Positions 17,460 to 26,219 of a stretch of DNA of 64,000 nt are shown piece after piece (the stretch's first letter is position 1; each line of letters opens with the position of its first letter). Where the stretch lies: the NCBI RefSeq assembly GCF_024628805.1, contig NZ_CP102382.1, positions 2,232,001 to 2,296,000 of the forward strand, in the 5' to 3' direction. A model generated the notes under the pieces. It ran no database searches, was not told the origin of the DNA, and worked only from the letters and a program-made list of their open reading frames with translations. The position numbers and the translations under genes were made by a program. This DNA is from Paenimyroides aestuarii (GTDB lineage Bacteria; Bacteroidota; Bacteroidia; Flavobacteriales; Flavobacteriaceae).

Positions 17460-18644
17460 TTATTTGTTTTCATTGAACGAATTTGGAAGTAATTCAGGTA
17501 ATAATTTAATAAGAATAGGCAAAAGCAAACTGCCGCCCGGAATTAAAAAAATAGTAAACGCAGGTACTGTTTTCCCCAGTTCAATAAACTGATTTTTAAG
17601 CTGTTGTTTTTCTTTTTTAGAAAGATTACTGTATGTGGCTTTTACAACAAGTTGCATAAGTAGTTTGTTGTTTTCCAATTCTTTAATTAAGCTTTTCTTG
17701 TTTCTTTTAATAAATAAAGCAACGCTTTTATTCGTGTTTTTATACAGCTTTTTTAAAGGATGCGAAAACTGAAAATAGGGAATTTCTTTTTTATGTGCGT
17801 TGATAAATTCCAACATAAATCGCAGTGCTTTTTTAGTGACCACTTTTTGGAGTTCCAATTTTTTGTTGAGTTCCAGAATAAATTTAAATTCTTTGCGATC
17901 GATTTTTTCATCGTTCCATAAAACCATTAGCGCAATATCTGCCAAATAACTTTTCCCATAAAAAGTTTTAATATTTTGTGTGTTTAAGGCTAAAAGATCA
18001 GGCGTAAATTGTGCTTTGTCAACATATTTCAAAGAGGTTTGCATGATTTGCTGTATCTTTTGGTCGTATTTAGTTACATTCTGTTTTTGATGAAAACTAA
18101 TCACCACCAAATGCGAAATCGTGTGTTCTAAATAGTTGTAATAATTCAGAATTTCGGTTTCATTCATCAAAAATCGTCTAAAACACAAAACATCTGTAAA
18201 AATTAAAAAGTTTGATAAATGTTCTGAAAATGTTTTGTTTAAATAATTAGCAGAACGATGCGTGCGGTCATTTAAAATTTTTTCGAGTGAAGCAAATGCT
18301 TTTTTTGAGGGAAAGGTAATGAATGAAAAATAAGATTCGGTTTTGGCATTCTTTATTTTTGCATAAAAATCTTCGGCTTGTTTGGTAAATTCGTGAAAAT
18401 CGGTTTGTTTTTTAGTAAGCACAAATGTTCCGTACAAAGCTTCTAAAAGCACAATTTTGGTAAATTCTTCTTGTGTAAGATCAAATGAATTAAAGATAGG
18501 TTGTATTGTTTTGGTCGTAAAACCATATACAAAGCCTGTTTCACGAATTTTTTCGTAAAATGTTTCTTCGCTAAATGCAGTAAAAAAAGATGGATTACTC
18601 AATTTAAAAAATTTAGTAATCCATAACTCTTTCGATGGGTTCAT
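17460..18644 (-). CDS. LETM1-related family protein
   Basis: 394 residues, largely helical. The C-terminal ~80 residues (LLMQLVVKATYSNLSKKEKQQLKNQF, then TVPAFTIFLIPGGSLLLPILIKLLPELLPNSF) match the LETM1-like domain ending in a hydrophobic Pro-rich segment; in flavobacteria such proteins are annotated as LETM1-related and biofilm-associated. Mitochondrial LETM1 affects ion exchange, but the bacterial role is unproven. It lies 4 bases after the SIMPL gene in the same direction and so probably shares its transcript. Confidence 0.8.
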   Translation of the reverse strand: MNPSKELWITKFFKLSNPSFFTAFSEETFYEKIRETGFVYGFTTKTIQPIFNSFDLTQEEFTKIVLLEALYGTFVLTKKQTDFHEFTKQAEDFYAKIKNAKTESYFSFITFPSKKAFASLEKILNDRTHRSANYLNKTFSEHLSNFLIFTDVLCFRRFLMNETEILNYYNYLEHTISHLVVISFHQKQNVTKYDQKIQQIMQTSLKYVDKAQFTPDLLALNTQNIKTFYGKSYLADIALMVLWNDEKIDRKEFKFILELNKKLELQKVVTKKALRFMLEFINAHKKEIPYFQFSHPLKKLYKNTNKSVALFIKRNKKSLIKELENNKLLMQLVVKATYSNLSKKEKQQLKNQFIELGKTVPAFTIFLIPGGSLLLPILIKLLPELLPNSFNENK

Positions 18645-18648
18645 ATAC

Positions 18649-19338
18649 TTATTTCAATTCAAAAACTACATTTACATTGGTAGAAATTTCAATTTCGCCC
18701 ACTGCCAATGTTTGATTCATGCCCGCAGATTCATCGGCCATTGCCGTTTTCATCATATATACGCGCGGATTATTGATTGACGATTGATCGTTAATAATCA
18801 ATGCTTTGCCAATATTCTGTCCCAAGGCAGCCGCATAGTCTTGTGCTTTTTTCTTGGCATCAAGCACGGCTTTTGCTCTAATTTCAGTAGCATACTTTTC
18901 AGTTTGGGTTGATTTGAATTCTACTCCGTTGATTGTATTTGCCCCTGCTTCCATTAAATCGGCCATTAATTTTTCATAATGATCTAAATTTCGCAACGTA
19001 ATGGTAACTGTTTGGCTCGCCACGAAATAGTCTTTTTTCTCTTGATATTCTCTTGTTTTGTAAAGATTCACACGCTGTGTTTGATAATCTTTTTCGGCAA
19101 TATTGCTTTTTTTGATTACTTGAATCATTTTGGCAATAATTTCATCGTTTTGCTTTTTTGCCTTTGCAGAATCCAAGTCTTTAATTTCTGCACCCATTGT
19201 GATAATTGCATAATCGGGTTTTATTTTTACCGAACCTTCGCCGTTTACATTTACCTGTGGAGTAATTGTGTTGTTGTTTTGTGCCATAGTAGTAAAAGTT
19301 ACTAATACTAATGAGAATAAATAAAGAATCTTTTTCAT
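18649..19338 (-). CDS. SIMPL-domain (DUF541) secreted protein
   Basis: 229 residues with a signal peptide (MKKILYLFSLVLVTFTTMAQ) and a SIMPL/DUF541 domain: PQVNVNGEGSVKIKPDYAIITMGAE is the typical family start, and AVLDAKKKAQDYAAALGQNIGKALIINDQ is the conserved central helix and strand. The family is periplasmic or outer-membrane associated; members are linked to oxidative stress and, in other bacteria, can assemble into large rings. No specific function can be claimed. Confidence 0.9.
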   Translation of the reverse strand: MKKILYLFSLVLVTFTTMAQNNNTITPQVNVNGEGSVKIKPDYAIITMGAEIKDLDSAKAKKQNDEIIAKMIQVIKKSNIAEKDYQTQRVNLYKTREYQEKKDYFVASQTVTITLRNLDHYEKLMADLMEAGANTINGVEFKSTQTEKYATEIRAKAVLDAKKKAQDYAAALGQNIGKALIINDQSSINNPRVYMMKTAMADESAGMNQTLAVGEIEISTNVNVVFELK

Positions 19339-19359
19339 TTTATTTTTTGTTTACAGTTA

Positions 19360-20733
19360 TTAATGAAGCCATTTAAAGTTTTTTTCAATGGCCTTTATCA
19401 TTTCACCTGCAATATCCTTGCCAGTTGCACCCTCAATTCCTTCTAAACCTGGAGAAGAATTTACTTCTAAAAGCAAAGGTCCTTTGGCAGAGCGAATTAT
19501 ATCAACTCCGGCAACTTTTAAATTCATGGCTTTTGCTGCTTTAATGGCAATTTTCTTTTCATCGGGCGTAACTTTTACAATCGATGCTTTTCCACCTAAA
19601 TGAATGTTGGCTCTGAACTCTCCGGGCAAAGCTTCGCGCTGCATAGCCGCCACAACTTTTCCGTCAACCACAAATAAGCGCAAGTCTTTTCCATTGGCTT
19701 CTTTTATAAATTCTTGAACCAAAATATTGGCTCCCACACTTTTAAAGGCGTTAATTACCGATTCGGCTGCTTTTTTGGTTTCAGCCAAAACCACCCCTTT
19801 TCCTTGCGTACCTTCTAAGAGCTTAACAATTAATGGCGAACCACCCACCATATTTATCAAATCGTTGGTATCTAAAGGGGAATTTGCAAAACCAGTTGTA
19901 GGAATGTCAACACCGTGATTTAAAAGCATTTGCAAAGAATATAATTTGTCGCGCGATTGAGTGATTGATGCGGCATTGTTCAAGCTATATACTTTTAACG
20001 ACTCAAAATGACGGATTAAAGAGCAACCATAATAGGTCATACTTGGACGAATTCGAGGAATAACAGCGTCAAAATCATTTAAAATTCGACCGCCACGGTA
20101 GTGAATTTCCGGATGATCGGCATCTAATTTCATATAACAATGTTTAATGTTTAGAAAGTGCATTTCATGACCTCGCAATTCACCTGCTTCCATAATGCGT
20201 CGGTTGGAATACAGCTCTGGATTGCTTGCCAAAACACCAATTCGCAAACCTTTTTTATCACCCAAGTGCGATGTGCTGTAATATTCTTTTAGTTTTTCTG
20301 GGGTAACGATGCCAAATTTAAAATGCTCATCAGGATCCACAATGATTCTACCCGTCATCGCCTCGCGGCCCAAAAGCATCCTAAAGCCCATAGAATCGCG
20401 GTTTGTTAAGGTAAGTTCAATATTCCATGACTGTTCCCCTAAGGAAAGCTCGGTTTGAATCACATATCTGCTTTCACGTGTTCCGGTACTGCTTTTAACA
20501 ACACGTTTATCAATAACTTTTGCTTCACAGTTTATGGTGCTTTTTGCACTTCTTTGAATGGGATGAATGACAAATTTCACCCATTTTTCACCATTTTTTT
20601 CAAAAGGAACAATTTGTTCGGCATGTAAGGCAGAGGTTTTTGCACCTGAATCTACGCGCACTTTTATAGCCGGAACCTTTAAATTGGGTAAAGAACACCA
20701 TTCTTCGCTACCAACAATAATTTTGTCAATCAT
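19360..20733 (-). CDS. rimK: RimB-RimK fusion: zinc/aspartic-protease-like domain plus glutamate ligase
   Basis: 457 residues in two domains. Residues ~1-140 are an ATP-dependent zinc-protease-like (RimB, pfam05618-type) domain with the retropepsin-like [12 protein letters not shown] motif and RMLLGREAM. Residues ~160-457 form a RimK-type ATP-grasp ligase: [42 protein letters not shown] (P-loop-like), LVQEFI, and [26 protein letters not shown] at the metal/ATP site. RimK adds glutamates to the C-terminus of ribosomal protein S6; RimB is known as its partner protease where the genes are separate. The two are one polypeptide here. Confidence 0.88.
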   Translation of the reverse strand: MIDKIIVGSEEWCSLPNLKVPAIKVRVDSGAKTSALHAEQIVPFEKNGEKWVKFVIHPIQRSAKSTINCEAKVIDKRVVKSSTGTRESRYVIQTELSLGEQSWNIELTLTNRDSMGFRMLLGREAMTGRIIVDPDEHFKFGIVTPEKLKEYYSTSHLGDKKGLRIGVLASNPELYSNRRIMEAGELRGHEMHFLNIKHCYMKLDADHPEIHYRGGRILNDFDAVIPRIRPSMTYYGCSLIRHFESLKVYSLNNAASITQSRDKLYSLQMLLNHGVDIPTTGFANSPLDTNDLINMVGGSPLIVKLLEGTQGKGVVLAETKKAAESVINAFKSVGANILVQEFIKEANGKDLRLFVVDGKVVAAMQREALPGEFRANIHLGGKASIVKVTPDEKKIAIKAAKAMNLKVAGVDIIRSAKGPLLLEVNSSPGLEGIEGATGKDIAGEMIKAIEKNFKWLH

Positions 20734-20807
20734 AATTTTTTTCTGTGTACAACTAATACAACTAATGTATTAAAAAAATCGAATGATTAATGCATTTTGT
20801 AAAATAA

Positions 20808-20840
20808 AAAACCGCTTTTTTTTTACGAAAGCGGTTTAAA
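20808..20840 (-). terminator. Terminator of metK
   Basis: aaaccgcttt and aaagcggttt form a 10-pair stem. On the minus strand the hairpin follows the metK stop by about 20 bases and ends in a T run. Confidence 0.8.
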
Positions 20841-20858
20841 TAGTCTTTTTTAGGTTGA

Positions 20859-22145
20859 TTATAGGTTAAAAGCTTGCTTTACAGCATCAATCTTATCTAA
20901 CTTTTCCCAAGTAAATAACTCAACTTCTATGGTTTTTTCATCACCATTTGGACTTTTAAATGTTTTGGTAACGGTTTGGTTTTTTCGCCCCATATGTCCG
21001 TAAGCTGCAGTTTCACTGTAAATAGGTTTTCTTAATTTTAGCGTTTGTTCGATATGATACGGACGTAAATCAAATAATTCAGTGATTTTTTTTGCAATTT
21101 CGCCGTCGCTAGCATCTACTTTTTTAGTGCCGTAAGTGTTTACAAAAACACCCATTGGCTCTGCAATTCCAATTGCATAAGAAACTTGAACCAACAATTC
21201 ATCGGCCACACCGGCAGCCACTAAATTTTTTGCAATGTATCGCGCAGCATACGCAGCAGAACGATCTACCTTGCTTGGGTCTTTTCCTGAAAAAGCACCA
21301 CCTCCGTGTGCACCTTTGCCGCCATAAGTATCCACAATGATTTTTCTGCCCGTTAAGCCAGTATCTCCGTGTGGTCCGCCAATAATAAAAACACCTGTTG
21401 GATTCACATGATAAGTAATTTCATCATTGAAAAATGCTTGGTATTGCGGGTATTTTTTTAATAAACGAGGAATTAAAATTGAAACAATATCTTTTTTAAT
21501 TTGATCTTGCATCGCTTTTTCTGCTTTGTTTTTGGCTTCTAAAGATGCATTTTCGGGCTTAATAAAATCATCGTGTTGGGTTGATAATACAATAGTTACC
21601 ACGCGTTTGGGTTTGTTGTCATCATCATATTCCAAAGTTACCTGTGATTTAGCATCTGGTCGCAAATAGGTAATTTCACTGTTTTCACGGCGCAAATCTG
21701 CCAGCTCTTGCAACAATTTATGTGATAAATCCAAAGCCAATGGCATATAATCTTCGGTTTCGGTGGTTGCATATCCAAACATAATTCCTTGGTCACCTGC
21801 ACCTTGTTCTTCTTTGTTCACCTTATCAACCCCTTGGTTAATCTCTGCCGATTGCTCATGAATAGCCGATAAAATACCGCACGAATTGGCATCAAACATA
21901 TATTCACTTTTTGTATAACCAATTTTTTTAATCACATCGCGTGCAATTTGCTGAACATCTAAATAGGTGTTTGATTTTACTTCGCCCGCCAAAATTACTT
22001 GGCCTGTTGTTACTAATGTTTCGCAGGCAACTTTAGATTCCTCGTCGAAAGCTAAAAAATTATCGATTAATGCGTCTGAAATTTGATCTGCGATTTTGTC
22101 TGGATGTCCTTCACTTACAGATTCTGATGTAAAATAATATGCCAT
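20859..22145 (-). CDS. metK: S-adenosylmethionine synthetase
   Basis: 428 residues. MetK condenses methionine and ATP to SAM, releasing phosphate and pyrophosphate. Signatures are [21 protein letters not shown] at the N-terminus, the [16 protein letters not shown] motif (residues ~115-130), [21 protein letters not shown] and [22 protein letters not shown] in the second half. Slightly longer than E. coli MetK (384) owing to insertions in the middle and a C-terminal extension, as in other Bacteroidota. It is monocistronic, with its own promoter, a SAM-II-like riboswitch leader and a terminator. Confidence 0.97.
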   Translation of the reverse strand: MAYYFTSESVSEGHPDKIADQISDALIDNFLAFDEESKVACETLVTTGQVILAGEVKSNTYLDVQQIARDVIKKIGYTKSEYMFDANSCGILSAIHEQSAEINQGVDKVNKEEQGAGDQGIMFGYATTETEDYMPLALDLSHKLLQELADLRRENSEITYLRPDAKSQVTLEYDDDNKPKRVVTIVLSTQHDDFIKPENASLEAKNKAEKAMQDQIKKDIVSILIPRLLKKYPQYQAFFNDEITYHVNPTGVFIIGGPHGDTGLTGRKIIVDTYGGKGAHGGGAFSGKDPSKVDRSAAYAARYIAKNLVAAGVADELLVQVSYAIGIAEPMGVFVNTYGTKKVDASDGEIAKKITELFDLRPYHIEQTLKLRKPIYSETAAYGHMGRKNQTVTKTFKSPNGDEKTIEVELFTWEKLDKIDAVKQAFNL

Positions 22146-22194
22146 AATTTAGTTTTAAAAAATTTAAGGAGGTAACTAAATTGCATGCCTTTTA

Positions 22195-22262
22195 CTAAAG
22201 TAGTTTTCTGCTTTAGCATTTTTTAAAGAGGTTGCAATCAGTCAAATTTTTCCTCGCGAATA
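22195..22262 (-). promoter_or_regulatory. SAM-II-like riboswitch in the metK leader
   Basis: Read on the minus strand the leader has, in order, gcgagg, a 20-base loop ending gattgcaa, cctc, an A-rich joining stretch and the conserved tgctaaag. This order and spacing match the SAM-II fold: a short P1 (gagg/cctc), the ATTGCAA segment and the 3' GCTAAA element that makes the pseudoknot and contacts SAM. The start is at the expected transcription start. The GCTAAAG element is also the left arm of a strong hairpin (ctaaagcag, loop aaaa, ctactttag, one mismatch), a possible off/on switch. Recognised by eye, not by a covariance model. Confidence 0.75.
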
Positions 22263-22268
22263 ACGCCA

Positions 22269-22301
22269 CAAATATACAATTAAGATTTTTATTAAAGCCA
22301 A
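22269..22301 (-). promoter_or_regulatory. metK promoter (Bacteroidota type)
   Basis: On the minus strand TTGG (one mismatch to TTTG) is followed by exactly 21 bases and TATATTTG, a full match to the TAnnTTTG -7 element. Transcription would begin near 22262, at the 5' edge of the riboswitch. Confidence 0.75.
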
Positions 22302-22443
22302 CCTTTTACAATATTTTATGAGGCATAAAAGTGAATTATTTAAATCGATTTTATATTAAAGTAAAATTATTTTTAATTTTTTTATCTAAAAATTAATTAA
22401 TTGAATAAAAGTTTGTATTTTTATTAAAAAATTTAACTGCTTT

Positions 22444-22968
22444 ATGAAAACAAACTATATTTTATTTTTTACCGTACTTTTACTTATCGGTTGCAACAAA
22501 CAACCCAATTCTGAAACAGCAGATCAACCCGTTGTAACAAAAAACAAAAAAGCGAAAGAACATCCAGAAGCTGCATTTGTCAACCAACAGATATCGAACT
22601 TGCAATATCAAATCGAAGCTTTTAAAATTGGAAAAGAAAAAGTTGCAAATCCAGAACTGAAAAAATATTTGAGCGATCATTTACAGGATTTAGAAACCTT
22701 ACAAAGCGATTATAAAAGTGCAGCAGCAGCTCACCAAATCGATATGCAACCAATTTCTGAAGAGTTGCAAAAAGATGTTTATAAACTAGCTATTGCAGAC
22801 ACAAAAGGATACGATAAAGTTTTTCTTTTGTATTATAAAGATTTTCTTTCAAAAGCCATGGATCAAATAGCAGAATCAAAAACAACAGAGCCCGCTTTTA
22901 CGACTCTAAAAAATAAACACGGAAATATACTATATGAACAAAAATTGTATTTTGATGTGTTGAAATAA
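22444..22968 (+). CDS. DUF4142-like lipoprotein
   Basis: 174 residues with a lipobox (LLLIGC, Cys17). The mature part is helical: AAFVNQQISNLQYQIEAFKIGKEKV, NPELKKYLSDHLQDLE, and YDKVFLLYYKDFLSKAMDQIAES resemble the ferritin-like DUF4142 family, whose members are found in the bacterial envelope with unknown function. It stands alone, with a terminator after it, and is divergent from metK. Confidence 0.65.
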   Translation: MKTNYILFFTVLLLIGCNKQPNSETADQPVVTKNKKAKEHPEAAFVNQQISNLQYQIEAFKIGKEKVANPELKKYLSDHLQDLETLQSDYKSAAAAHQIDMQPISEELQKDVYKLAIADTKGYDKVFLLYYKDFLSKAMDQIAESKTTEPAFTTLKNKHGNILYEQKLYFDVLK

Positions 22969-22989
22969 AACGCACGATTGTATTTCATA

Positions 22990-23030
22990 CCAAAAAATCT
23001 CTTTTTTCCTTAAAAGAGGTTTTTTTTATA
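22990..23030 (+). terminator. Terminator after DUF4142-like gene
   Basis: aatctctttt pairs with aaaagaggtt (one wobble) and runs into eight T. Confidence 0.75.
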
Positions 23031-23087
23031 AGTAAAAATTGAAATAATTTATTAGTTTTATCTCAAATATCAACCTTTATAAAACAG

Positions 23088-23927
23088 ATGGAAATACTAA
23101 TTAAAAAGCAGTCTGGAGAAACAGCTGTTTTTTCTAAAGAAAGTTTATACCGCTCCTTGGTAAATTCAGGAGCAGACAAGAAAGATGCACAAGCAATTTG
23201 CACTACCATAACCCAAGAAATTTATAACGGAATTACAACAAAAGAACTGTATGAAAAGGCTTTTGCATTGTTAAAAACCATAAAATCTTCGGTAGCGGCT
23301 CGTTACAGTTTAAAAAGAGCTTTAAAAGATTTAGGTCCGGAAGGTTTTTATTTTGAAAAATGGGTCGCAAAAATCTTTGAGGTTCAAGGTTTTGATACAA
23401 TTACCAGTCAGGTTTTAGAAGGAAAATCTACAGTTACACATGAGATTGATGTAATTGTTTCGAACCGAAGAACAGATATTGTTTGTGAATGTAAATTCCG
23501 AAACGATATGGATGCCAAAATAAGTGTAACCACTCCGATGTATTTTTTATCACGATTTAACGATTTAAAAAAAGCAGATTTCACATTTTTTGGCAGACCT
23601 TTTAAACCCACCAAAGGTTTTTTAATTACAAATGCATTTTTTACAACCGATAGTATTGCTTTTGCCAAACATTATCGTATTCAATTAATCAGTTGGAATT
23701 ATCCAGAAAAGAATAGCATTAAGCGATTAACAGATCAATTTGGTTTGTATCCCATCACCTGTTTAACAACATTAACCAATGAAGAAGAACAGAAATTATT
23801 GTCTAAAAATTGTATTTTGGTACGCGAATTAGTCAAAAACCCAGTATTGTTAGACCATTTTAAATTCAACAAAAAACGCAAACAGATTATTTTACAAGAA
23901 GCTACGGATTTATTAGGAATAACATAA
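23088..23927 (+). CDS. ATP-cone plus Mrr-type nuclease-domain protein
   Basis: 279 residues. Residues ~3-90 are an ATP-cone domain (IKKQSGETAVFSKESLYRSLVNSGA, YSLKRALKDLGPEGFYFEKW), the nucleotide-binding module known from ribonucleotide reductases and NrdR. Residues ~90-200 form a restriction-endonuclease-like domain with the metal/catalytic pattern HEIDVIV (Asp121) and CECK (Glu134, Lys136), as in Mrr/type IV enzymes. The C-terminal ~70 residues are helical and basic. It is solitary: no methylase or other restriction gene is adjacent. Function is likely nucleotide-regulated DNA cleavage, but this is inference. Confidence 0.78.
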   Translation: MEILIKKQSGETAVFSKESLYRSLVNSGADKKDAQAICTTITQEIYNGITTKELYEKAFALLKTIKSSVAARYSLKRALKDLGPEGFYFEKWVAKIFEVQGFDTITSQVLEGKSTVTHEIDVIVSNRRTDIVCECKFRNDMDAKISVTTPMYFLSRFNDLKKADFTFFGRPFKPTKGFLITNAFFTTDSIAFAKHYRIQLISWNYPEKNSIKRLTDQFGLYPITCLTTLTNEEEQKLLSKNCILVRELVKNPVLLDHFKFNKKRKQIILQEATDLLGIT

Positions 23928-23953
23928 GGATTAAGGGGTGAGCGGAGGATAGA

Positions 23954-24589
23954 TCATTTCTTTTTCACCCCATATTGAATACCTGCTTTCGCAAATTGAT
24001 CTTTTAATAGATATAATTTCTCGCCGCACTCATCATACAAATCAATATTTTTAGAACTTTTTCTAAACCCGTTACATTGAAAACAAATTTCTAAAAAACC
24101 GAATAATTGATTATTTTCATCAAAAAATAAAACAGCATTTCTTGGTGTATAGCAACCAGATCCGATACTTCCGAGGTCTTTTGCCTTAATTCCGAAATTA
24201 AAAATTAAATCGGTAAATTCATTTTTCTGTTCCTCATTTAAATCAACTTTTTCTTCAAAACAATCAGCGTCATAATATGAAAAATTATTTTTTAGCTCAT
24301 CAAAATACATTTTTATGATAGAACCGTGTATAAATTCTTCTATTTTCCCACTTTTATCTAATTCTAATAGACTTTGTTTTATTAATTTGTCAATTTGCTT
24401 TTTTGATAATTTTTTTGGATCTTCTTCAAACGAAGCAAAAACAATTCGTGCTGCTTTATTAAAAGGATAGTTTTGATTTCGTTCTTCAACAGAAAAATTA
24501 TTAATTCGAACACATCTTGCTTCTTCTTGAGCAAATGTCTTTGCAAATGAAATAAACAAACAGAAAGTAACTAAAATTCGGAAAAGCAT
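23954..24589 (-). CDS. Secreted hypothetical protein
   Basis: 211 residues with a signal peptide (MLFRILVTFCLFISFAKTFAQ). The mature protein is mixed helical and strand, with pairs of Cys (FEICFQCNGF near residue 175, and ECGEKLYL) that may form disulfides or bind metal. I do not recognise a family. It is convergent with the ATP-cone nuclease gene and follows lpdA on the same strand, but is separated from lpdA by a terminator. Confidence 0.6.
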   Translation of the reverse strand: MLFRILVTFCLFISFAKTFAQEEARCVRINNFSVEERNQNYPFNKAARIVFASFEEDPKKLSKKQIDKLIKQSLLELDKSGKIEEFIHGSIIKMYFDELKNNFSYYDADCFEEKVDLNEEQKNEFTDLIFNFGIKAKDLGSIGSGCYTPRNAVLFFDENNQLFGFLEICFQCNGFRKSSKNIDLYDECGEKLYLLKDQFAKAGIQYGVKKK

Positions 24590-24616
24590 TAGTATTATTT
24601 TAAAAAGTAAACATAC

Positions 24617-24656
24617 AAAAAAACCTCAAAAGATGAATTCCTTTGAGGTTTTTTTA
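24617..24656. terminator. Bidirectional-looking terminator after lpdA
   Basis: aaaaaaacctcaaa and tttgaggttttttt form a 14-pair stem around a short loop. On the minus strand it lies just downstream of lpdA. Confidence 0.85.
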
Positions 24657-24703
24657 TTCAGTTCAACTTTTTAAACATTGAACCTTAAACTTTAAACAAA
24701 ATC

Positions 24704-26095
24704 TTACAAGTGAATCACTTCATCGTAAGCAGCAGCAACGGCTTCCATTACCGCTTCACTCATTGTTGGGTGTGGGTGTACTGCTTTTAAAATTTCGTGA
24801 CCTGTGGTTTCTAATTTACGGGCAACAACTGCTTCTGCAATCATATCGGTAACGCCAGCACCAATCATGTGGCAACCCAACCATTCGCCGTATTTTGCAT
24901 CGAAAATCACTTTTACAAAACCGTCTGGAGTTCCGGCTGCTTTTGCTTTTCCTGATGCAGAGAACGGGAATTTACCAACTTTAATTTCGTAACCCGCTTC
25001 CTTTGCTTTTTTCTCTGTCATACCAACCGATGCAATTTCCGGTGTTGCATAGGTACAACCAGGAATGTTTCCGTAATCTAACGGCTCCACATGCAAACCT
25101 GCAATTTTTTCTACACATAAAATTCCTTCAGCCGAAGCAACGTGTGCCAAGGCTTGTCCTGGAACTACATCGCCAATTGCGTAATATCCTGGGATATTTG
25201 TTTGATAGAAATCGTTTACTAAAATCTTATCGCGATCTGTAGCAATTCCTGTTTCTTCTAATCCGATATTTTCTATGTTTGATTTGATACCAACTGCAGA
25301 AAGTAAAATATCAGCTTCTAAAACTTCTTCGCCTTTAGCTGTTTTTACGGTAGCTTTAACGCCTTCGCCCGATGTATCAACTTTTTCAACAGATGAATTG
25401 GTCATGATGTTGATTCCTGATTTTTTCAAAGAACGTTCAAATTGCTTTGATACATCTTCGTCTTCAACCGGAACAATATTTGGCATAAATTCAACAATCG
25501 TTACATCAGTTCCCATTGAATTATAGAAATGAGCAAACTCTACACCAATTGCTCCTGAACCAACAACGATCATTTTCTTTGGTTGCGTTGGCAAGGTCAT
25601 CGCCTGGCGGTAACCAATTACTTTTTTACCATCTTGCGGTAAGTTTAGTAATTCGCGAGAACGAGCACCCGTTGCAATAATTATGTGATCTGCAGAAATT
25701 TCGGTTACGTTGCCGTCTTTATCTGTAACATCTACTTTTTTGCCTGGTTTTACTTTTCCGAAACCATCAATCACTTCGATTTTGTTTTTCTTCATTAGGA
25801 ATTGAACACCTTTGCTCATTCCTTCTGCAACACCGCGTGAACGACTTATTACGGCATTAAAATCTTTGTCAACTTCGCCATTGATCGTTAAACCGTAATC
25901 GGCAGCATGTTTTAAATAATCGAAAACTTGTGCAGATTTTAATAACGCTTTGGTAGGAATACACCCCCAGTTTAAACAGATTCCGCCTAAATTTTCTTTT
26001 TCTACCACGGCAACTTTAAAACCCAATTGCGAAGCTCTAATAGCTGTTACGTATCCGCCTGGACCGCTACCTAAGATAATGATGTCGTATTTCAT
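24704..26095 (-). CDS. lpdA: Dihydrolipoyl dehydrogenase
   Basis: 463-residue FAD flavoprotein (E3) of the 2-oxoacid dehydrogenase complexes. It reoxidises dihydrolipoamide with NAD+. Signatures are the N-terminal FAD motif LGSGPGGYVTAIRA, the redox disulfide in GGICLNWGCIPTKALL (Cys41 and Cys46), the NAD-binding VVGSGAIGVEFAHF, the YAIGDVVPG FAD segment, and the C-terminal HPHPTMSEAVMEA with the catalytic His-Glu pair. It is monocistronic here; the E1 and E2 genes are not in the window. Confidence 0.95.
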   Translation of the reverse strand: MKYDIIILGSGPGGYVTAIRASQLGFKVAVVEKENLGGICLNWGCIPTKALLKSAQVFDYLKHAADYGLTINGEVDKDFNAVISRSRGVAEGMSKGVQFLMKKNKIEVIDGFGKVKPGKKVDVTDKDGNVTEISADHIIIATGARSRELLNLPQDGKKVIGYRQAMTLPTQPKKMIVVGSGAIGVEFAHFYNSMGTDVTIVEFMPNIVPVEDEDVSKQFERSLKKSGINIMTNSSVEKVDTSGEGVKATVKTAKGEEVLEADILLSAVGIKSNIENIGLEETGIATDRDKILVNDFYQTNIPGYYAIGDVVPGQALAHVASAEGILCVEKIAGLHVEPLDYGNIPGCTYATPEIASVGMTEKKAKEAGYEIKVGKFPFSASGKAKAAGTPDGFVKVIFDAKYGEWLGCHMIGAGVTDMIAEAVVARKLETTGHEILKAVHPHPTMSEAVMEAVAAAYDEVIHL

Positions 26096-26219
26096 TTTTA
26101 TTTGTTTTTAGCTTTAAGCATACAGCTTTTCAGCGTTGATTTTTTTTAATATTAAATATGCTTTATTTGTGTTGCGAATTTAAGAATTTTTTTAAAACTT
26201 TTATACGCTTTTTTATTTG

